Shown piece after piece: positions 49,573 to 61,838 of a stretch of DNA of 64,000 nucleotides (position 1 is the stretch's first letter; each line of letters starts with the position of its first letter). The stretch comes from Theocolax elegans (lineage: Eukaryota; Arthropoda; Insecta; Hymenoptera; Cerocephalidae). A model generated the notes under the pieces. It made no database searches, was not told where the DNA came from, and worked only from the letters and a program-made list of their open reading frames with translations. The translations under genes and the position numbers were made by a program. The stretch covers positions 70,223,044-70,287,043 of the forward strand of contig CM047430.1 of the NCBI GenBank assembly GCA_026168455.1, read 5' to 3'.

Positions 49573-51522
49573 CACTGAGAAAAAGAATCAATTATTATTA
49601 GTACTCGATTCACTTATGGCATGAAATTCTAAAAACCTTGCAGCAAAAATTAGGAATCTTAAATGTTACTTTTACGTACCTGAAATATAAAAAATTTTGA
49701 TCTTACTATAAAATACTTATAAATTTGCAATAAGTAATAATTTTCTAATAGTTAGTAAATTTGAATTTTGTGAAGTGTGCCGTACAATGTTGAAATATAT
49801 ACATAGACAGTTGAATATGTGCTTCGAGCAAGCCGCGTAATCAACGATCGTCAACATTCGTATACTTATTGGCACATAACGTACTGTCTTTATGTATAAT
49901 GGATAAAATTTTGGAAGCTTGGGGATTTTTGGAATTATTGGAATCTTTTAAAAATGATGAGTATATTAATTATTAGTATATTGAAGTACGTTACATACAA
50001 ATTTAAAAATGTAAAAGTATATAACCTATTTGTAGGTTACATTGAAAATAAACTTTGTAAATAACACGTACAATTTTTTTTTTCTTAATTATTTTAGAGA
50101 ATGATATTAGTACATTAGATTGTTTGAACGAATTATTATTGGAAAATGAATCTGATGCTATCAGCGTAATACCTAGTGCGGGGGTGCACATGAAGTTGAA
50201 AAAAAAGCTAAAAGAACAAGTACGCGTTTGTTTATCTTTAATTCATATCTTTCATATTTTTGTAAATATATAATTGTATAAAACAATGTTTAAATAAAAA
50301 ATAACTTTTTAGAAGGAATTAAACAAACATATAATTTATGAAGTCGACTGTTTGATGAAGCAAATTTTTCTTATTCTTATAAAAAAGAAACAATCTCTGC
50401 ATCGAACTCCTTTGCTGAATCATCAAATGAATTAGACGATGATTTGATATTAAACGTTTAAGAAAAAAATGTCGAAAATTGTCCAGAAACAGCAGAACCA
50501 CAAGTAAAAAAGAGACGATATAATACTGTGGATGATACAAATTTGAAAAAGATTCTGGAAGACCATCCTATAGGTCATGCTTTATTATTAATTTACAATA
50601 GCAAACAAGAGTTGGATTCTATTTCACAATCATATTTATCTGGTATAATTGTAACACATTTTTTAAGAATAGATTAGTAAGTGATAGTGTACTTCATTAA
50701 CTTATGAATTATTATTTAATATTTTAATAAAATGTATCATCATTTTTAGTAAACTAGCAAATATTGATTTTGAGGTATTAGCAGATAAAATCGTCGAATT
50801 ATTTCCTGAAGAATGTAGGCAAACGTACTCTACGTTCCGCCTCCATAGGATTTTTAAAATTCAATGGTACAACTTACAGAAAAAGCTTTCTTTTTTTGCT
50901 ACCTTCATTAGAAGATAATTTACCATGTTTTGCAATTATTGATAATATTTTGAAAACGAATAAAAACACTTTTTATTTTGTCTATAGAAATGTTACACTA
51001 TTGGGTTCATTGAACAGATAAAATGTTATCATATTTATTTACCATCGATTAATATAAAGAAAAAATGTTAAAGTTTAATAAAAACCAATATAGTCGTCCA
51101 TTTAAAGGACACTATTCCGCTGAAGGAAGATATGTTATTTCCTGTAGAGACATGAGAGTCTGTGTACATAATTTTAACTGTATATTAAATAATAAATTAA
51201 TTTGTTGATACTTGAGATATATTGTATTCGTTTTTTATTTTTTATTATATTTAATTCTCAGAATATATGTTCTACGAATTTTTTATAATCATTTTTTACA
51301 ATTCATGCGAGAAAACTATATAATTTAACAACATATGAATTTTTAATTTGTAGAAATGAATCAGTTATTAACTGTTGCTAACCTACTTATTTAACACAAA
51401 GGTTTCTCTGTAAATACATGATTTACTAACTGTTAGTGAATATTCATTTCACTCTAAATTGAATCCACGTTCACTAACAGTTAGTGATATTCATTTACTA
51501 CAAGTATTTCTTTTTCTCAGTG
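49573..51522. mobile_element. TA-flanked inverted-repeat element carrying a SAM-domain pseudogene
   Basis: CACTGAGAAAAAGAA at 49,573-49,587 is a perfect 15-bp reverse complement of 51,508-51,522. Each end is flanked by TA (49,571-49,572 and 51,523-51,524), the target duplication of Tc1/mariner-type transposition. The element is 1,950 bp long. Near the right end are two related palindromic subterminal motifs, ACTAACTGTTAGTGAATATT (51,424-51,443) and CACTAACAGTTAGTG (51,472-51,486). The interior holds a decayed gene with a SAM domain. No DDE transposase motif is seen, so mobility would have depended on an enzyme in trans. Confidence 0.75.
49899..51155 (+). pseudogene. decayed SAM-domain gene of an animal multi-exon family
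   Basis: ATG at 49,899 starts DKILEAWGFLELLESFKND, the first half of a SAM domain. The second half, with LDCLNELLLENESD and SAGVHMKLKKKLKEQ, lies at 50,100-50,221 after a likely intron; a TAG at 49,974 interrupts the first part. A third exon (about 50,310-50,676) has an in-frame stop, then ILEDHPIGHALLLIYNSK. It splices with GTAAGT in phase to an exon at 50,750 reading YKLANIDFEVLADKIVEFFP and EECRQTY. Frameshifted downstream parts include DNLPCFAIIDNILKTNKNTF (about 50,917-50,976) and FKGHYSAEGRYVISCRDM (about 51,100-51,153). The order SAM, basic linker, then this helical region and FGxI/PxF-like C-terminal block is one I know from uncharacterised proteins of ants, Hydra and fishes. The gene lies wholly inside the inverted-repeat element at 49,573-51,522. 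It is non-functional, with several stops and frameshifts. Confidence 0.7.
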
Positions 51523-51529
51523 TAGTTAC

Positions 51530-51919
51530 TTACATATTTTCATAGTACAATTCCCAGGTGGTTGTTACTATCGTGTATTTACAATATATCGATTATTCTT
51601 GTATACAGATCAATGAAATCGAATATAGTCGTTGACAATAAAATAGTCGATCGGGGTAAAGATAGGATGTGCGCGTACGATCGACAGTTTAAGGGAAAAC
51701 AAAGCAACGAACAAACAACAGCTGACCTATAACGAAAATACGGTTAACGAATGGCGTATATCACGGCGTACAATGAATTAGGTGCCTGATCAAAGGGCCT
51801 ATACGAGCCATAAGTGTAACTCGATCGAGGGAATCGCGAGAGGGTCGGATATGACCACGGCTAGATCGACTAACGTCATTTTCCGAGCGCGTTGTTCCCG
51901 AAGAGTGTGTCCACGTACG

Positions 51920-51925
<6 letters not shown>
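51530..51925. other. non-coding stretch
   Basis: Unique sequence, no gene recognised; it leads into a TA/GT microsatellite. Confidence 0.45.

Positions 51926-51927
<2 letters not shown>

Positions 51928-51960
<33 letters not shown>
51928..51960. repeat. (GT)n microsatellite
   Basis: Perfect GT run of about 32 bp preceded by a short TA run. Confidence 0.97.
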
Positions 51961-51964
<4 letters not shown>

Positions 51965-51965
<1 letters not shown>

Positions 51966-52448
51966 GGCGCGCGCACGAGTTAACGGAAAACCCGTGTATC
52001 TATGGCGTGGCCAGCATACAATTTTCCGGACGAGACCGGGGAGCGGCGGTGGCGGATGGCGCTTTAACTATCCTTCGATCTAAATGCACTCTAATGGACT
52101 GCATTAAACAGGCGGAGGGTCCGCGCACGGCGACACAGACACCGACGACTAAGTGCGACACCGGGAAAACAAGGAAGCTTTCACAGAGGGAGGGGATCCT
52201 CACGGGGCCGGGCCGGGGTGAGTGGCGGTGGCGGAGGGGGCCGAGGGAAAAAATTTTTCACCGATTATACAAAAGCTCGACCGACGCTACGTGTTATCTC
52301 GTAATTGAATTTTTTTTCTTTTACCGGCTCCGAAATGAAAATAAAAAAATAGAGTTTCTCCAGGAAAATAAATAAATAAATAACGCAATGCCACTACCGG
52401 ATACCAGAGGAATAAAAAAAGAGGGCTTTTTTCATTCGCTTTTCTCTA

Positions 52449-52450
<2 letters not shown>
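51965..52450. other. GC-rich non-coding stretch
   Basis: CpG-rich; a 197-codon plus frame (51,782-52,375) runs through the GT microsatellite and shows no recognised domain. I treat it as spurious. Confidence 0.4.

Positions 52451-52451
<1 letters not shown>

Positions 52452-52490
<39 letters not shown>
52452..52490. repeat. (CT)n microsatellite
   Basis: Perfect CT run of about 39 bp. Confidence 0.97.
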
Positions 52491-52493
<3 letters not shown>

Positions 52494-52499
52494 TCTTCT

Positions 52500-55400
52500 T
52501 GTTGTTTATAGTCGCACTCTCTTTTTTTTGTTGATTGTACTCGGAGGATGCTCGGTATGTATTTATTCGACTCGGGCTCTGGGAACGATGGGTCAGTTTC
52601 GCACCTCCTCCTCCTCCTCCTCATCGTGTGTGTCGCTCTCTTACTCGATCTCGATCGGACGAGGTCACAATTAACGACACGACAGCGTACGTCTTTTTCT
52701 GACGCTCTATATCTGTCTCTCGCTCTCTGTCTCTCGCGCACGCCCGATTTTTGCTCCTAATTAAGGAGACGAAAAAGAAAAGAGGAGGAAAGGAGACGAA
52801 ATAAGTGGGACTCTCCGAGCTTCGTTATTCGATGGGTTACGTAACAATGCAAAACACTTGGAATTATTTTAATTAAGGTTGTGCTCATTGTCGTATCTAA
52901 ATCAGTAAGAATTTAATATAAATAAAAGCAGAACGGTTGGTACAACGTTTCGTGTGTTTTAATTATCGTATTTATTATTTCGTTACGACATTGTCAATTG
53001 GTACGAAAGAAAGTTTTAAAAACATTGATTCAAAGGTCCTTCTTCATTAACGTTATTGAAAAAGCCAAACGTTTGTTTAACTGTATTAAACAAATCATAA
53101 TTATTTTGAAAGATATAAGAACAATTTGAATTACTACATATGTTTAAGTTAAATAATAATTTCTTGATTTGAGAAATCGGTTGAACGGTGGACCGTGTTA
53201 AACAAAGTGAAGATAAACAAACGAATCGCGATGCAGATATATATTTTAACTGAAAAACCCAATGAGAAATTAAACCGAGGGAACTGTACGCGACCGATCG
53301 GTTATTGGATTTGATACATCAGGCTCTCTATATGCGAGTACACTCAAGCAAAGAGGAAAGAGAGTTGGTTTTATTTTTACGTTGTTGACGTGTGCGTCGC
53401 ATACCTGTCGTCTAGCGACTGCCAGCTGCTCCATTTGTATACAAGTGTCTTCCTCTCCCTCTCTCTCTCTCTCTCTTTCTCTCACTCTCATTTCTCATCC
53501 TCTCACTTTCTCTTTCAGTGGCTAGTTTACACCGGCTCTTTCTATGATTCAAACCGTTACTCTTTCAACTGATGCATAAATAGTTGCTCAACAGCGTAGA
53601 TACGTTAAACGTTGTTACTCTACACCTTTTATCCATCGAAACGTCAAACGTTGGTCACTAAAGTAGACGATAATACTTATAATAATTACACTTGTGACAA
53701 ATGTTTTTTATTACTATTGTTCTTCAATATGTTTCTGCAGAATTTGTGAATAAAGTTTCTAAGATACATCAATAAATATTGGCTTTTATTCATCTTGGAA
53801 TATTCTATCCATTCAAATTCTTTCGATCTAATCTATAGGCATTCAATAAAGCGTGTCTTAAAATAATCAATTGTTGGATTCAATATTGTCATTTTTAGTT
53901 TATAAATAAATTCTTATCTTATACTTTTTCTCGTCATTTGGTAAAGAAGTCAAACCAGTTTACCTTTTCAAAAAAAAAGTTAATATACCACACATAGAAA
54001 AATGACTGGTAATGCTGATACATACTTAAAATATTACGAAAATGACAATTAAGTGGCACATTCACAAATATGAAGAAAAGATTAATATATTTATTCTAAA
54101 TTTTTACAATGAAATATTGTACAATGATTTAAGAATTTCCGAGAATTACTAAAAGTATAGTAATTTTCGCTCTAATTTTTTTTCCGCAAACGCTCATGCA
54201 TATACGATATGATTGTAAAACGTGTAATTTTATTACCGATTTTCAACCGTGCGACCTCAAAATAATAACCTACAATAAATTAACGCGAAATTGAATAAAA
54301 TGCAGTACGTATATTGGAACTAATCCAATCGTACAAATAATCAAATAGTATTTATATTGCACATATATTCAATAAATAGATATATTTCCAAAAAGAAAAG
54401 AAAAATTTGTAACTGGGGAATCACGCGATCGCCAAAAAAATGCCGACCTAAATTTCGGGTATAGTGCAATAGCCGCATAAACAACGCGCAACCACGTTAA
54501 AAAGGTACGCGCTAAAAGCATTCGTAGAGGTCCAGCGGGAGAGAAAGAGAGTGAGCGAGAGAGAGGGAGAGAGAAACTTGAGGAAGTCTACGTAAGCGCG
54601 TTAGGTGAAAATAGCTGAAATCGTAAGCGCTTACCACTACTTAACTAAATGAATTCAATATCTCGGAATAAATACATTGATAAATCAGCCACTTCGCTAA
54701 AAGCTTACTTCACTTTACTCGAAAGGAGAAAGAGCCACGCGCAAACAAACGATTCCTCTCTTTCTCTCTCTCTCTCTGTCTCTCTGTCTCTCACTCTTTC
54801 TGTTCACGTGTAAGCGATCTTCTGTAGCCTTCTCTGTGTGCCAAGTCTAAGGGAGTATGAAGAAAAGAGGAAAGAGGAAATGAAACCACGAAGCTGAAGA
54901 AGAAAGGAGACAGAGAGGAGGATGGAGATGTACATGGTATATGTATATATATATATGTCTAGTTCGTAAAAAAAAGACAAGAAAAAATAAGAAGGTTGCG
55001 TGCCGCGCGAATAAGAAGCAGAGATACGAAGAAGGCGCGCTTACACGTGCGTGCAATGAAAGATTTGCTTAACTTCGTCAAAATTATGGATCTGGTTAAA
55101 GTCTGGTTGAATTCAAGTCATGGAATTCTTTCAGTACAGGCTCCACCGAGATTCGGGTGTTTACGAACAGATTTTTTTTTTATCGGAACAAGATTTTGGT
55201 ACACGCGTACACGATATGTTTATACGCATTATATTTTAATATTATTAATAATTTAATAACGTCTAATCAACTAATTTTAATGACATTTAATTCGAGATTC
55301 GATGGATTATTTTTGGCGACAATGGAATATAAGTGTAAATGACATATAACGTAACAATTAAGTATATTAGGTAAGTAATCCTATCTTAAAAACTAATTAA

Positions 55401-56580
55401 TTACTATCTCTTGAACCTTATATACTTGATTACTTTTACATTTAAATGCAGGCTTACAGTTTGGATGCTGAATTCACGTGCAAAGGATTTGCTCTTAATT
55501 TGGAAGTTAACCGGCGACATTTTACCAGGAGCGTTTAAAAATAAATCAGTCTACTGTTAAAGTCCAAGAAAATCCTGTATCGACTAAACCTTATTTAAAG
55601 GGCAACGCTCTCCTCTACTGCAATTACGGAATGAATATTAGAAAATCCAAAATTCTATTATTAAACGATTTTCTTGTCGATAACTCTGATAAAGCATAAG
55701 GACGTTACCTATACCAGTTTCTCAAATCATTACATTAAACAAAAATTTAATTTACGTTATACCGTATTAGAAAGAGAAACTTAATCTTGTCTCGATAGAC
55801 GTAACCATAATTATTCAGTGGATATAATTCATCAACCTAATTGATCAAACTCGTGTTAAAACATAATCTGTTAAAGTTTTCCCCAGGTTAACCGAGTCGT
55901 GCAAAAAAAATTATTTGTCGTTAGGATTTACAGCGTAATGCGCGGTACAAATAAAACTTCATTTTCGCTGATTGTAACGGGTAGGTTACCAGACCGGATC
56001 AATTTCGCTAATAAAATTAAAAGAGAAAAAAAATTTGGAGGGTGGAGTGAGAAAAAAGTGCGAAATGAAATGGATTGGCGTTAGCGAGAGAGCGAGAGAG
56101 AGTGAGATGGGCGTGGGGGTGGGAAAGGAGATAGAGTGAGAACACGATAGCAGATTTATATTATCGAGAATCGGAGAGGGCAAGTTAATCGATTGGTTAA
56201 ATAAAATATTCCACTCGAATTAAATAAAGTAACGAGCAGGCAAAAAGCCAAAACACGAGGATAAAAAGAGAGAGCGAGGGGCAGGGGGTGGGGATGGTGG
56301 GGGCGGTGAGGTGGGGGGGTTGAAGAAAAGCTACTCGAGGACATACCCCGATAAAAGGGAAAGGAGGACGAAAAGAGAGAAGGAAAGGGGGTGGTGTCGA
56401 GTTCGAGATAAACCTCAAGGGCTAGGTGGAAGGGGTCTATACGTAAGGAGTCTCCTCAGTCTGTCTTTTTTTTCGATGGTGCGGGGTCGGGGTTCTGATT
56501 AAAGAAAAATCCGCAACTTGTTGAACGTTTTAAATATTCATCCACCGATGTAGCTTCTACTTAATAACCGGTGTTTTCGA
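52500..56580. other. non-coding stretch
   Basis: CT tracts near 53,457-53,480 and 54,760-54,795, GA near 54,541-54,570, G/A-rich DNA near 56,270-56,400. At 55,451-55,540, after AAATGCAG, a 28-codon open stretch ends in TAA, but no partner exon is seen. No gene is supported. Confidence 0.45.
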
Positions 56581-56586
56581 CGCGCG

Positions 56587-56589
<3 letters not shown>

Positions 56590-56628
<39 letters not shown>
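56590..56628. repeat. (CT)n microsatellite
   Basis: Nearly perfect CT run of about 38 bp. Confidence 0.95.
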
Positions 56629-56634
56629 GGTCGC

Positions 56635-57470
56635 CCCCTTATGCGAAGGAAGAGCCCGGGGGTCCCGTTTGCACTTTCCCCCGACGTCTTTCCCCTTTGG
56701 CGGACCAGCGAAGCAGTGGAAGCAGCAGCTACAGCAAATGAAATCCGTTAAAACGTTTTCTTACCGTATCGCCGGAGCTAAAAGCTCCCGAGAGCCTTTA
56801 AACTCCTCTCCCTCCCTCCCTCTCTCTCTCTCGGTCTCTCGGTCTCTCGGTCTCTCCGCCCGAACCGACGAAGCGGGAGGGTAAAAGGCTTTATATTAGA
56901 TAATCATCGGACGAGTGCAATTACAGGGCTGTTAATCGCGCGAAATTCATCGCTAGGCGTTAATGCATCGCGCGATAGTCAAGTACATTAAAAGTCGGCA
57001 ACATTACGAGATAAAGTAGAAAGGAAAATGAAAGGGAAAGCTCGTCCTCTCTCCTTGTCGCAGTGTGACTCTCGAGTCGGGACCCGAGACCGGGACCTCG
57101 CGGGAGGGAGAGAAAGGTTAAGTGGGTAGCGAGAGCCAACCTGGCAACGGTCCAGCCTAATGGAGACTCTTTGCGTAATTAAACGTAAACACGTTCGAGG
57201 CGTCACGGTAATCCGAATGCTTATCGAGTGCCGACGGTGTTGCCTCAGCTCCGCGAAACCATACCCGGGGTATTCATCCTTGGACTGGGGAGACGCCCCG
57301 GTTCGGGCCAATAGGCCCTATTGTGCCAAATCCCGTCCCTCAATGCCACAGTAATGATAAATCAACACGATATTGTACGCACGGGGCATAATCCAAAGAT
57401 GACTCGTGCACCCGCGCCACTCGCTCCCTCCCCCCCCCCCATCACTCTCTCTCTCTCTTTTACGTACCAC
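56635..57470. promoter_or_regulatory. GC-rich block, possible regulatory DNA
   Basis: About 800 bp of high GC with CT (56,808-56,860) and a C run (57,431-57,440). Open frames on both strands are explained by composition. A conserved non-coding role is inference. Confidence 0.2.
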
Positions 57471-57479
57471 CCTCTTGTA

Positions 57480-59408
57480 TTTAAATTCACCTTCGTTCTT
57501 ATACTTTGAGATATCCCGCACCGAAATCACGAGTTCACTCCTACGTACTATCCTACTTTTTTTTTGGCAAATCGACTAGGCGCGTCTTTTATCGGTACGT
57601 GAATTCTCTAATTATTATACATATAGTTAATATTGATAAATCCTATATAATTGGAGTAACACTTACAATTAGTGGGCTAGGTGTCTTCGGATACGACTGG
57701 TACTAAAACATAAAAAAGAAATTGTATTATCTTTTTAGAATCGTAGTAATTTAGTTAAATAATTTATTTATTACGCTGTCTAAAAATATATTTATCTGTA
57801 CCAATATCGATGAGTTGTATATACTTGCGTCGTTGCACAATCAGATACACTGCGTTAGGAATACAACGACGAATCGTTGAATCGTTCAATCGAAGTGTTA
57901 TAAATACGAGCTTCGAAGCTTTCGTATTTCAATATGAAATAAGCAAGATATTGAATTAAATATCCTTAGATCTTTTTAAAAAATTAACGAACGTCTTTTG
58001 TTGAATTGAATACCCAGTTACAATAGTTACGTAGGTAATAAATTAACCAATAACTATCGACTCATTAATTCTATAAAGAAGAACTTTCTAAGTACCTTTT
58101 GAAATTTCGTAATACGTTGTTAATTACATAGAAACGTTGTTATCGATTGGTTTGAAGGTAATTATGATCTTTCAACGATCTATCATATAAACACGGTACA
58201 TTTATCTATAGAAAATATTAAGCAAATCATACAAAATTCTTGAATATTTGTACACGATTAAAATAATCTGTCGATTATACGACAAAACAATAAAAAAAGC
58301 GTCTCAATTATAATTTTCATCTATAAAGTATAATTAAATAGTTGAATTGCCAGTGAGAAAAGCCGTGTCATTAGAAAAAAAATATGAAATATATTATACT
58401 AGGTAGACTGGTAGTGCATGATCGCGCAACCGCACAATCTAAACTTTTGCCCTAGATATTCCAAACCTCTTCAACATATTTCCTGAGGTTAATACACAAG
58501 ATCGGTATATTCAATTAGATAAGGAGAGTAGTACGGTAATTTGATGTTTCGCAATAAACTTTCACTTTGTCGAGGTGCATTAACGCTCGCACCGTTCGAA
58601 GAGGATGCGCTTCTTTCAAAAGCGAATTTTAACAACCGCATCAACGAATGCATTATATTCCTTGACGCGTACACGTGCACACCTACACGGGTACTCTGGC
58701 TGGCTCTTCGAATGTCGCATAATGCAGTGCCCGCCGGGGGAGAAAAAAAGGCCACTTAACCATCCTCTCGAGAGATTGCCAATTAATTTGTGCCAAAGTG
58801 CGGCGTTAAGAAAACGTTTCTCACTCTCCTACTCCGTCCACTTACTCATATCTAATGCATTATACTCGTCCACAAAGACCCAGCCTAAGAATGGATATGC
58901 GCATTTACCTACGCGACTTCTCTTCTGTATACCTATATGTTTTCGAATAAATTGTAGCCATCGACGTCAATTCTCTTTTTTTTACCCTTCATAATTGAAT
59001 ATTTAATTTTCTCTAATTTATATTAATTAATATCGATTATTCATTTATAGTAGTGATTATTTTTCATACCTAATCATCATTATTCTCGTTTGTACTTGAA
59101 AGTGCAAATTTGAATTAAAAGTACAAAATTTCGTTTATTTATAATATTAAATTTATTTATTCATTTGTAAAAATATATAAAATCCTAAAGTTAGTTATAA
59201 TCATTTAAGTTTATAAAGGAAATAAATTAATAAAAAATTCCTTTTCGTCAGGTGTTTGTATTTCTTTTTAACGATATAACTCAATGTTTTCAAATTTTTA
59301 AATTATCGACTAATGTATAATTTTCAGATACTCAACAATGTAGGGTTATCGACAAAAAATGTCGTTTATATAATTTTGATTAAAAAATACTATTTTGTTA
59401 TAAATTAA
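57480..59408. other. non-coding AT-rich stretch
   Basis: No gene recognised; AT-rich unique sequence with a GC-richer patch at 58,540-58,830 that gives spurious frames on both strands. Confidence 0.45.
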
Positions 59409-59416
59409 TCATAAAA

Positions 59417-59835
59417 ATGGTTGCGTCTTCTCAAATAAAAGATAAATTAAACTACACATTATTACGATTGATACAAGCAACATTGGGGAATATATTTTCA
59501 ACGAGTAAGTACCACCGACATTAGAGCATAAGAATATAGTGATGTTAAAAAAAACGACGAATTTGATTATAGTCTAGATTCACGTAATTTCGATAAAGTA
59601 CACTGTTTTAATAGTCGTAAATTTATTGTAAAACTTGTTTCAATTCTTATTAAATGTAGCTACAATCACGTAACAATATTGTTTAAAATAGAAAATTGTA
59701 TAAATCTCTTAAAATAATTAATTTTTAAATACCACGTCTATTTACACAGTACAAGACGTTGCTTCAATTCATTTTAAGAATATATTGCAAATAAAATTTA
59801 ATAGATATGCTACCAGTTCATTGGTGGAAAAGCAA
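59417..59835 (+). CDS. first two exons of an unrecognised host gene, copy 1
   Basis: Exon 1 (59,417-59,504, 88 nt) starts ATGG after CATAAAA and ends at a GTAAGT donor. Exon 2 (59,750-59,835, 86 nt) follows TTTACACAG and ends at another GTAAGT donor. Joined in phase they give exactly 58 codons with no stop, beginning MVASSQIKDKLNYTLLRL and ending KFNRYATSSLVEKQ. The peptide is basic, with few acidic residues and Arg-Tyr-Ala-Thr-Ser near its end, which could be a mitochondrial presequence (inference). I do not recognise the family. Further exons are not identifiable downstream within this unit; candidates between 59,840 and 61,838 lack clear splice and frame support. Confidence 0.45.
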
Positions 59836-61146
59836 GTAAGTAAATAATGACCCTAACTTTATGCTTGAACCTATTATATTTCATTGATATGATATTGAAT
59901 ATTGAGACGAATACGCGATACCCCACAATCGTTCCCCAATTGAATAATAGTTCAAGACTCTTATATCTTAATGCGATAATAATCGATTTTGATAGAAATT
60001 TAACAGTGCGCTGAACGATTCGGCAAAAATATCTCGTTCAACGAATGGTTATTTTATTATTAAATAAGCATAATATTTAATGAAATTTCGAAATTTTCCA
60101 CATTTCTTATAAATAAAAAATTATTTTAATTTGCTAGTTGCATAAATTTTATGCGACTCGTTTTAATAATTATGCATCGTTAAAATTCAAAGATTTACTA
60201 AGAAAATTAAATGTGAGACATTTTTTTTTAAATATCGGGTATCGTCTGATTTTAATTTTAAAATAATGGTAACGTTTAATATACAGATAATTATTGATGA
60301 TTCAAGTATATTCGATGTTAATCGTTACATTATACGCGCGCACGTTTAATGAAGGATTTAATAAATTTAATATGACTTTATTTAAATCATTATGTTGGAT
60401 TTTCTTTTTTATAAAAGCTATATTAAATGCACGAGACTTGTTAATATTAACAGTATTGTTCGTAATTTTGTTTATAATATAAATATATTTCAAAATGTGT
60501 TTTGTAACATAAAATATTACATAAACACGTTCCGTATGAATCTCTTAAGTCCGTTGCGACTAAATTATCTAAAATTGTACGTTCGACGTTTTTTTTTCCA
60601 AAAGTATCAAAGTAAACACGATGGTTAACAACAAGATTCGAGTATTTTAACAAGTTTCCAGTAGCGCGTGAGCTACCGCGCGTAATCGAAGATCCAAGTG
60701 GCTCGATAATAACGAGGAGATCGATTCGACTTAGCTAATAGGCCGGAGTAGCCTAACCGAGATACGAAACGCGAACACGTATACCCTCCGCTCTTTGGCT
60801 AATCGGTTGCAATTTTATGTAAATCGAAAATTCGGAAACCGCATCGATCCGAACGATGATGATTTCACTGGTCGGACCACAGGTTCCTAATCAATTATGC
60901 AGATTATACGCAGCAAGAAAAGCACGTCGAATCAACGCGTTAACAATATTTACATACATTGAAAAAACGAAGAAGATACATATAAAAAAAAACGATAATG
61001 ACGAGGTTGCGTGTAAATCACAATGTGAGTACAGTGAATCGCTGTAAACGAAAGCGACATTAATAGAAAAAAGAGGTAGTATAAAGGGATTAAGGGAATG
61101 TTAAAGTGAGTGCAGTGCGGAGGTTGTTTAAAAAAAAAGTGAGGAG

Positions 61147-61183
61147 AGAGGGAGAGAGGGAGAGAGGGAGAGAGGGAGAGAGA
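61147..61183. repeat. GGGAGAGA 8-bp tandem repeat
   Basis: About four to five copies of an 8-bp purine unit. The same repeat occurs at about 63,568-63,610 in the second duplication copy. Confidence 0.9.
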
Positions 61184-61632
61184 AAAGTGAGTCACGAGGA
61201 ATATTGGCTATTAACTAAACACGAGGACAAGGAATGGGAGAGTCCGGGACATACATCAAGTTCCATCTTTGTGCGTTGGTTCTCGGAAACCACATCGAGG
61301 CAACCCTTTTCATTCCCATACCCAGAGCTCTTTTCCCCTCTAATTTTCTCAAGCTTTTGTCGACGAATCCGCGCGAGAAACACAAATTCGTTGCCTCGCT
61401 CCTTTTCGACACGGCGTGCGACTCGCAATTGAATCGTCATTGCGAGTCGCTTTTCACGAGTTCCCGTGAAAGGTAATGGACGGGGATGCCTTTGCGAAAA
61501 AAGGAGTCCACACGCGCGCGCACACATACACACACACTCACGCTCGGTGCACGTACTATAAGAGCGTAAATAGAAAGCTCTTTAGCGACATACCTAAGAA
61601 CCGTCTAAGAAGCTATGTCCGAGGGCGTAACC

Positions 61633-61692
61633 GTCTTCTTCTTCTACTTCTACTTCTTCTTCTGCATCTTCTTCTTCTTCTTCTTCTCCTTC
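61633..61692. repeat. (TTC)n-rich tract
   Basis: About 60 bp of TTC with ACT and GCA interruptions, inside the part of the duplicated unit whose second copy lies outside the window. Confidence 0.9.
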
Positions 61693-61838
61693 GTAAGCGG
61701 ACTCTGACTGATGGCGCCGGAAATAGCAAAATTTTCGGTATAACCACAGTGAGAGGGATGCACTCGGTTGCTATATACATTGGGATCAAGGTTTTGCCTG
61801 TTGACGTTCTCCAACCTTTTTTTTTCCTTTTTCCAAAC

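Larger units (their letters stand above)
59409..61838. repeat. tandem duplication, copy 1 (2,430-bp period)
   Basis: Sequence starting TCATAAAAATGG at 59,409 recurs at 61,839 and matches continuously to the end of the window (copy 1 59,409-61,572 against copy 2 61,839-64,000). The last 266 bp of the unit (61,573-61,838) has its second copy outside the window. Copy 1 carries two intact exons at its start. Purine 8-bp repeats near 61,141-61,183 and a TTC tract at 61,633-61,692 are part of the unit. Confidence 0.95.

Noticed and set aside
51782..52375. A 197-codon plus-strand open frame
   Set aside because: It reads through a (GT)n microsatellite as Cys-Val repeats and otherwise has no domain; CpG-rich DNA lacks stops by chance.
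55451..55540. A possible terminal exon after AAATGCAG
   Set aside because: Only 28 codons, no partner exon, no recognised homology.
60856..61047. A 63-codon frame in copy 1 as a third exon of the duplicated gene
   Set aside because: No acceptor in the right phase and no homology; its counterpart in copy 2 is shifted by an indel.
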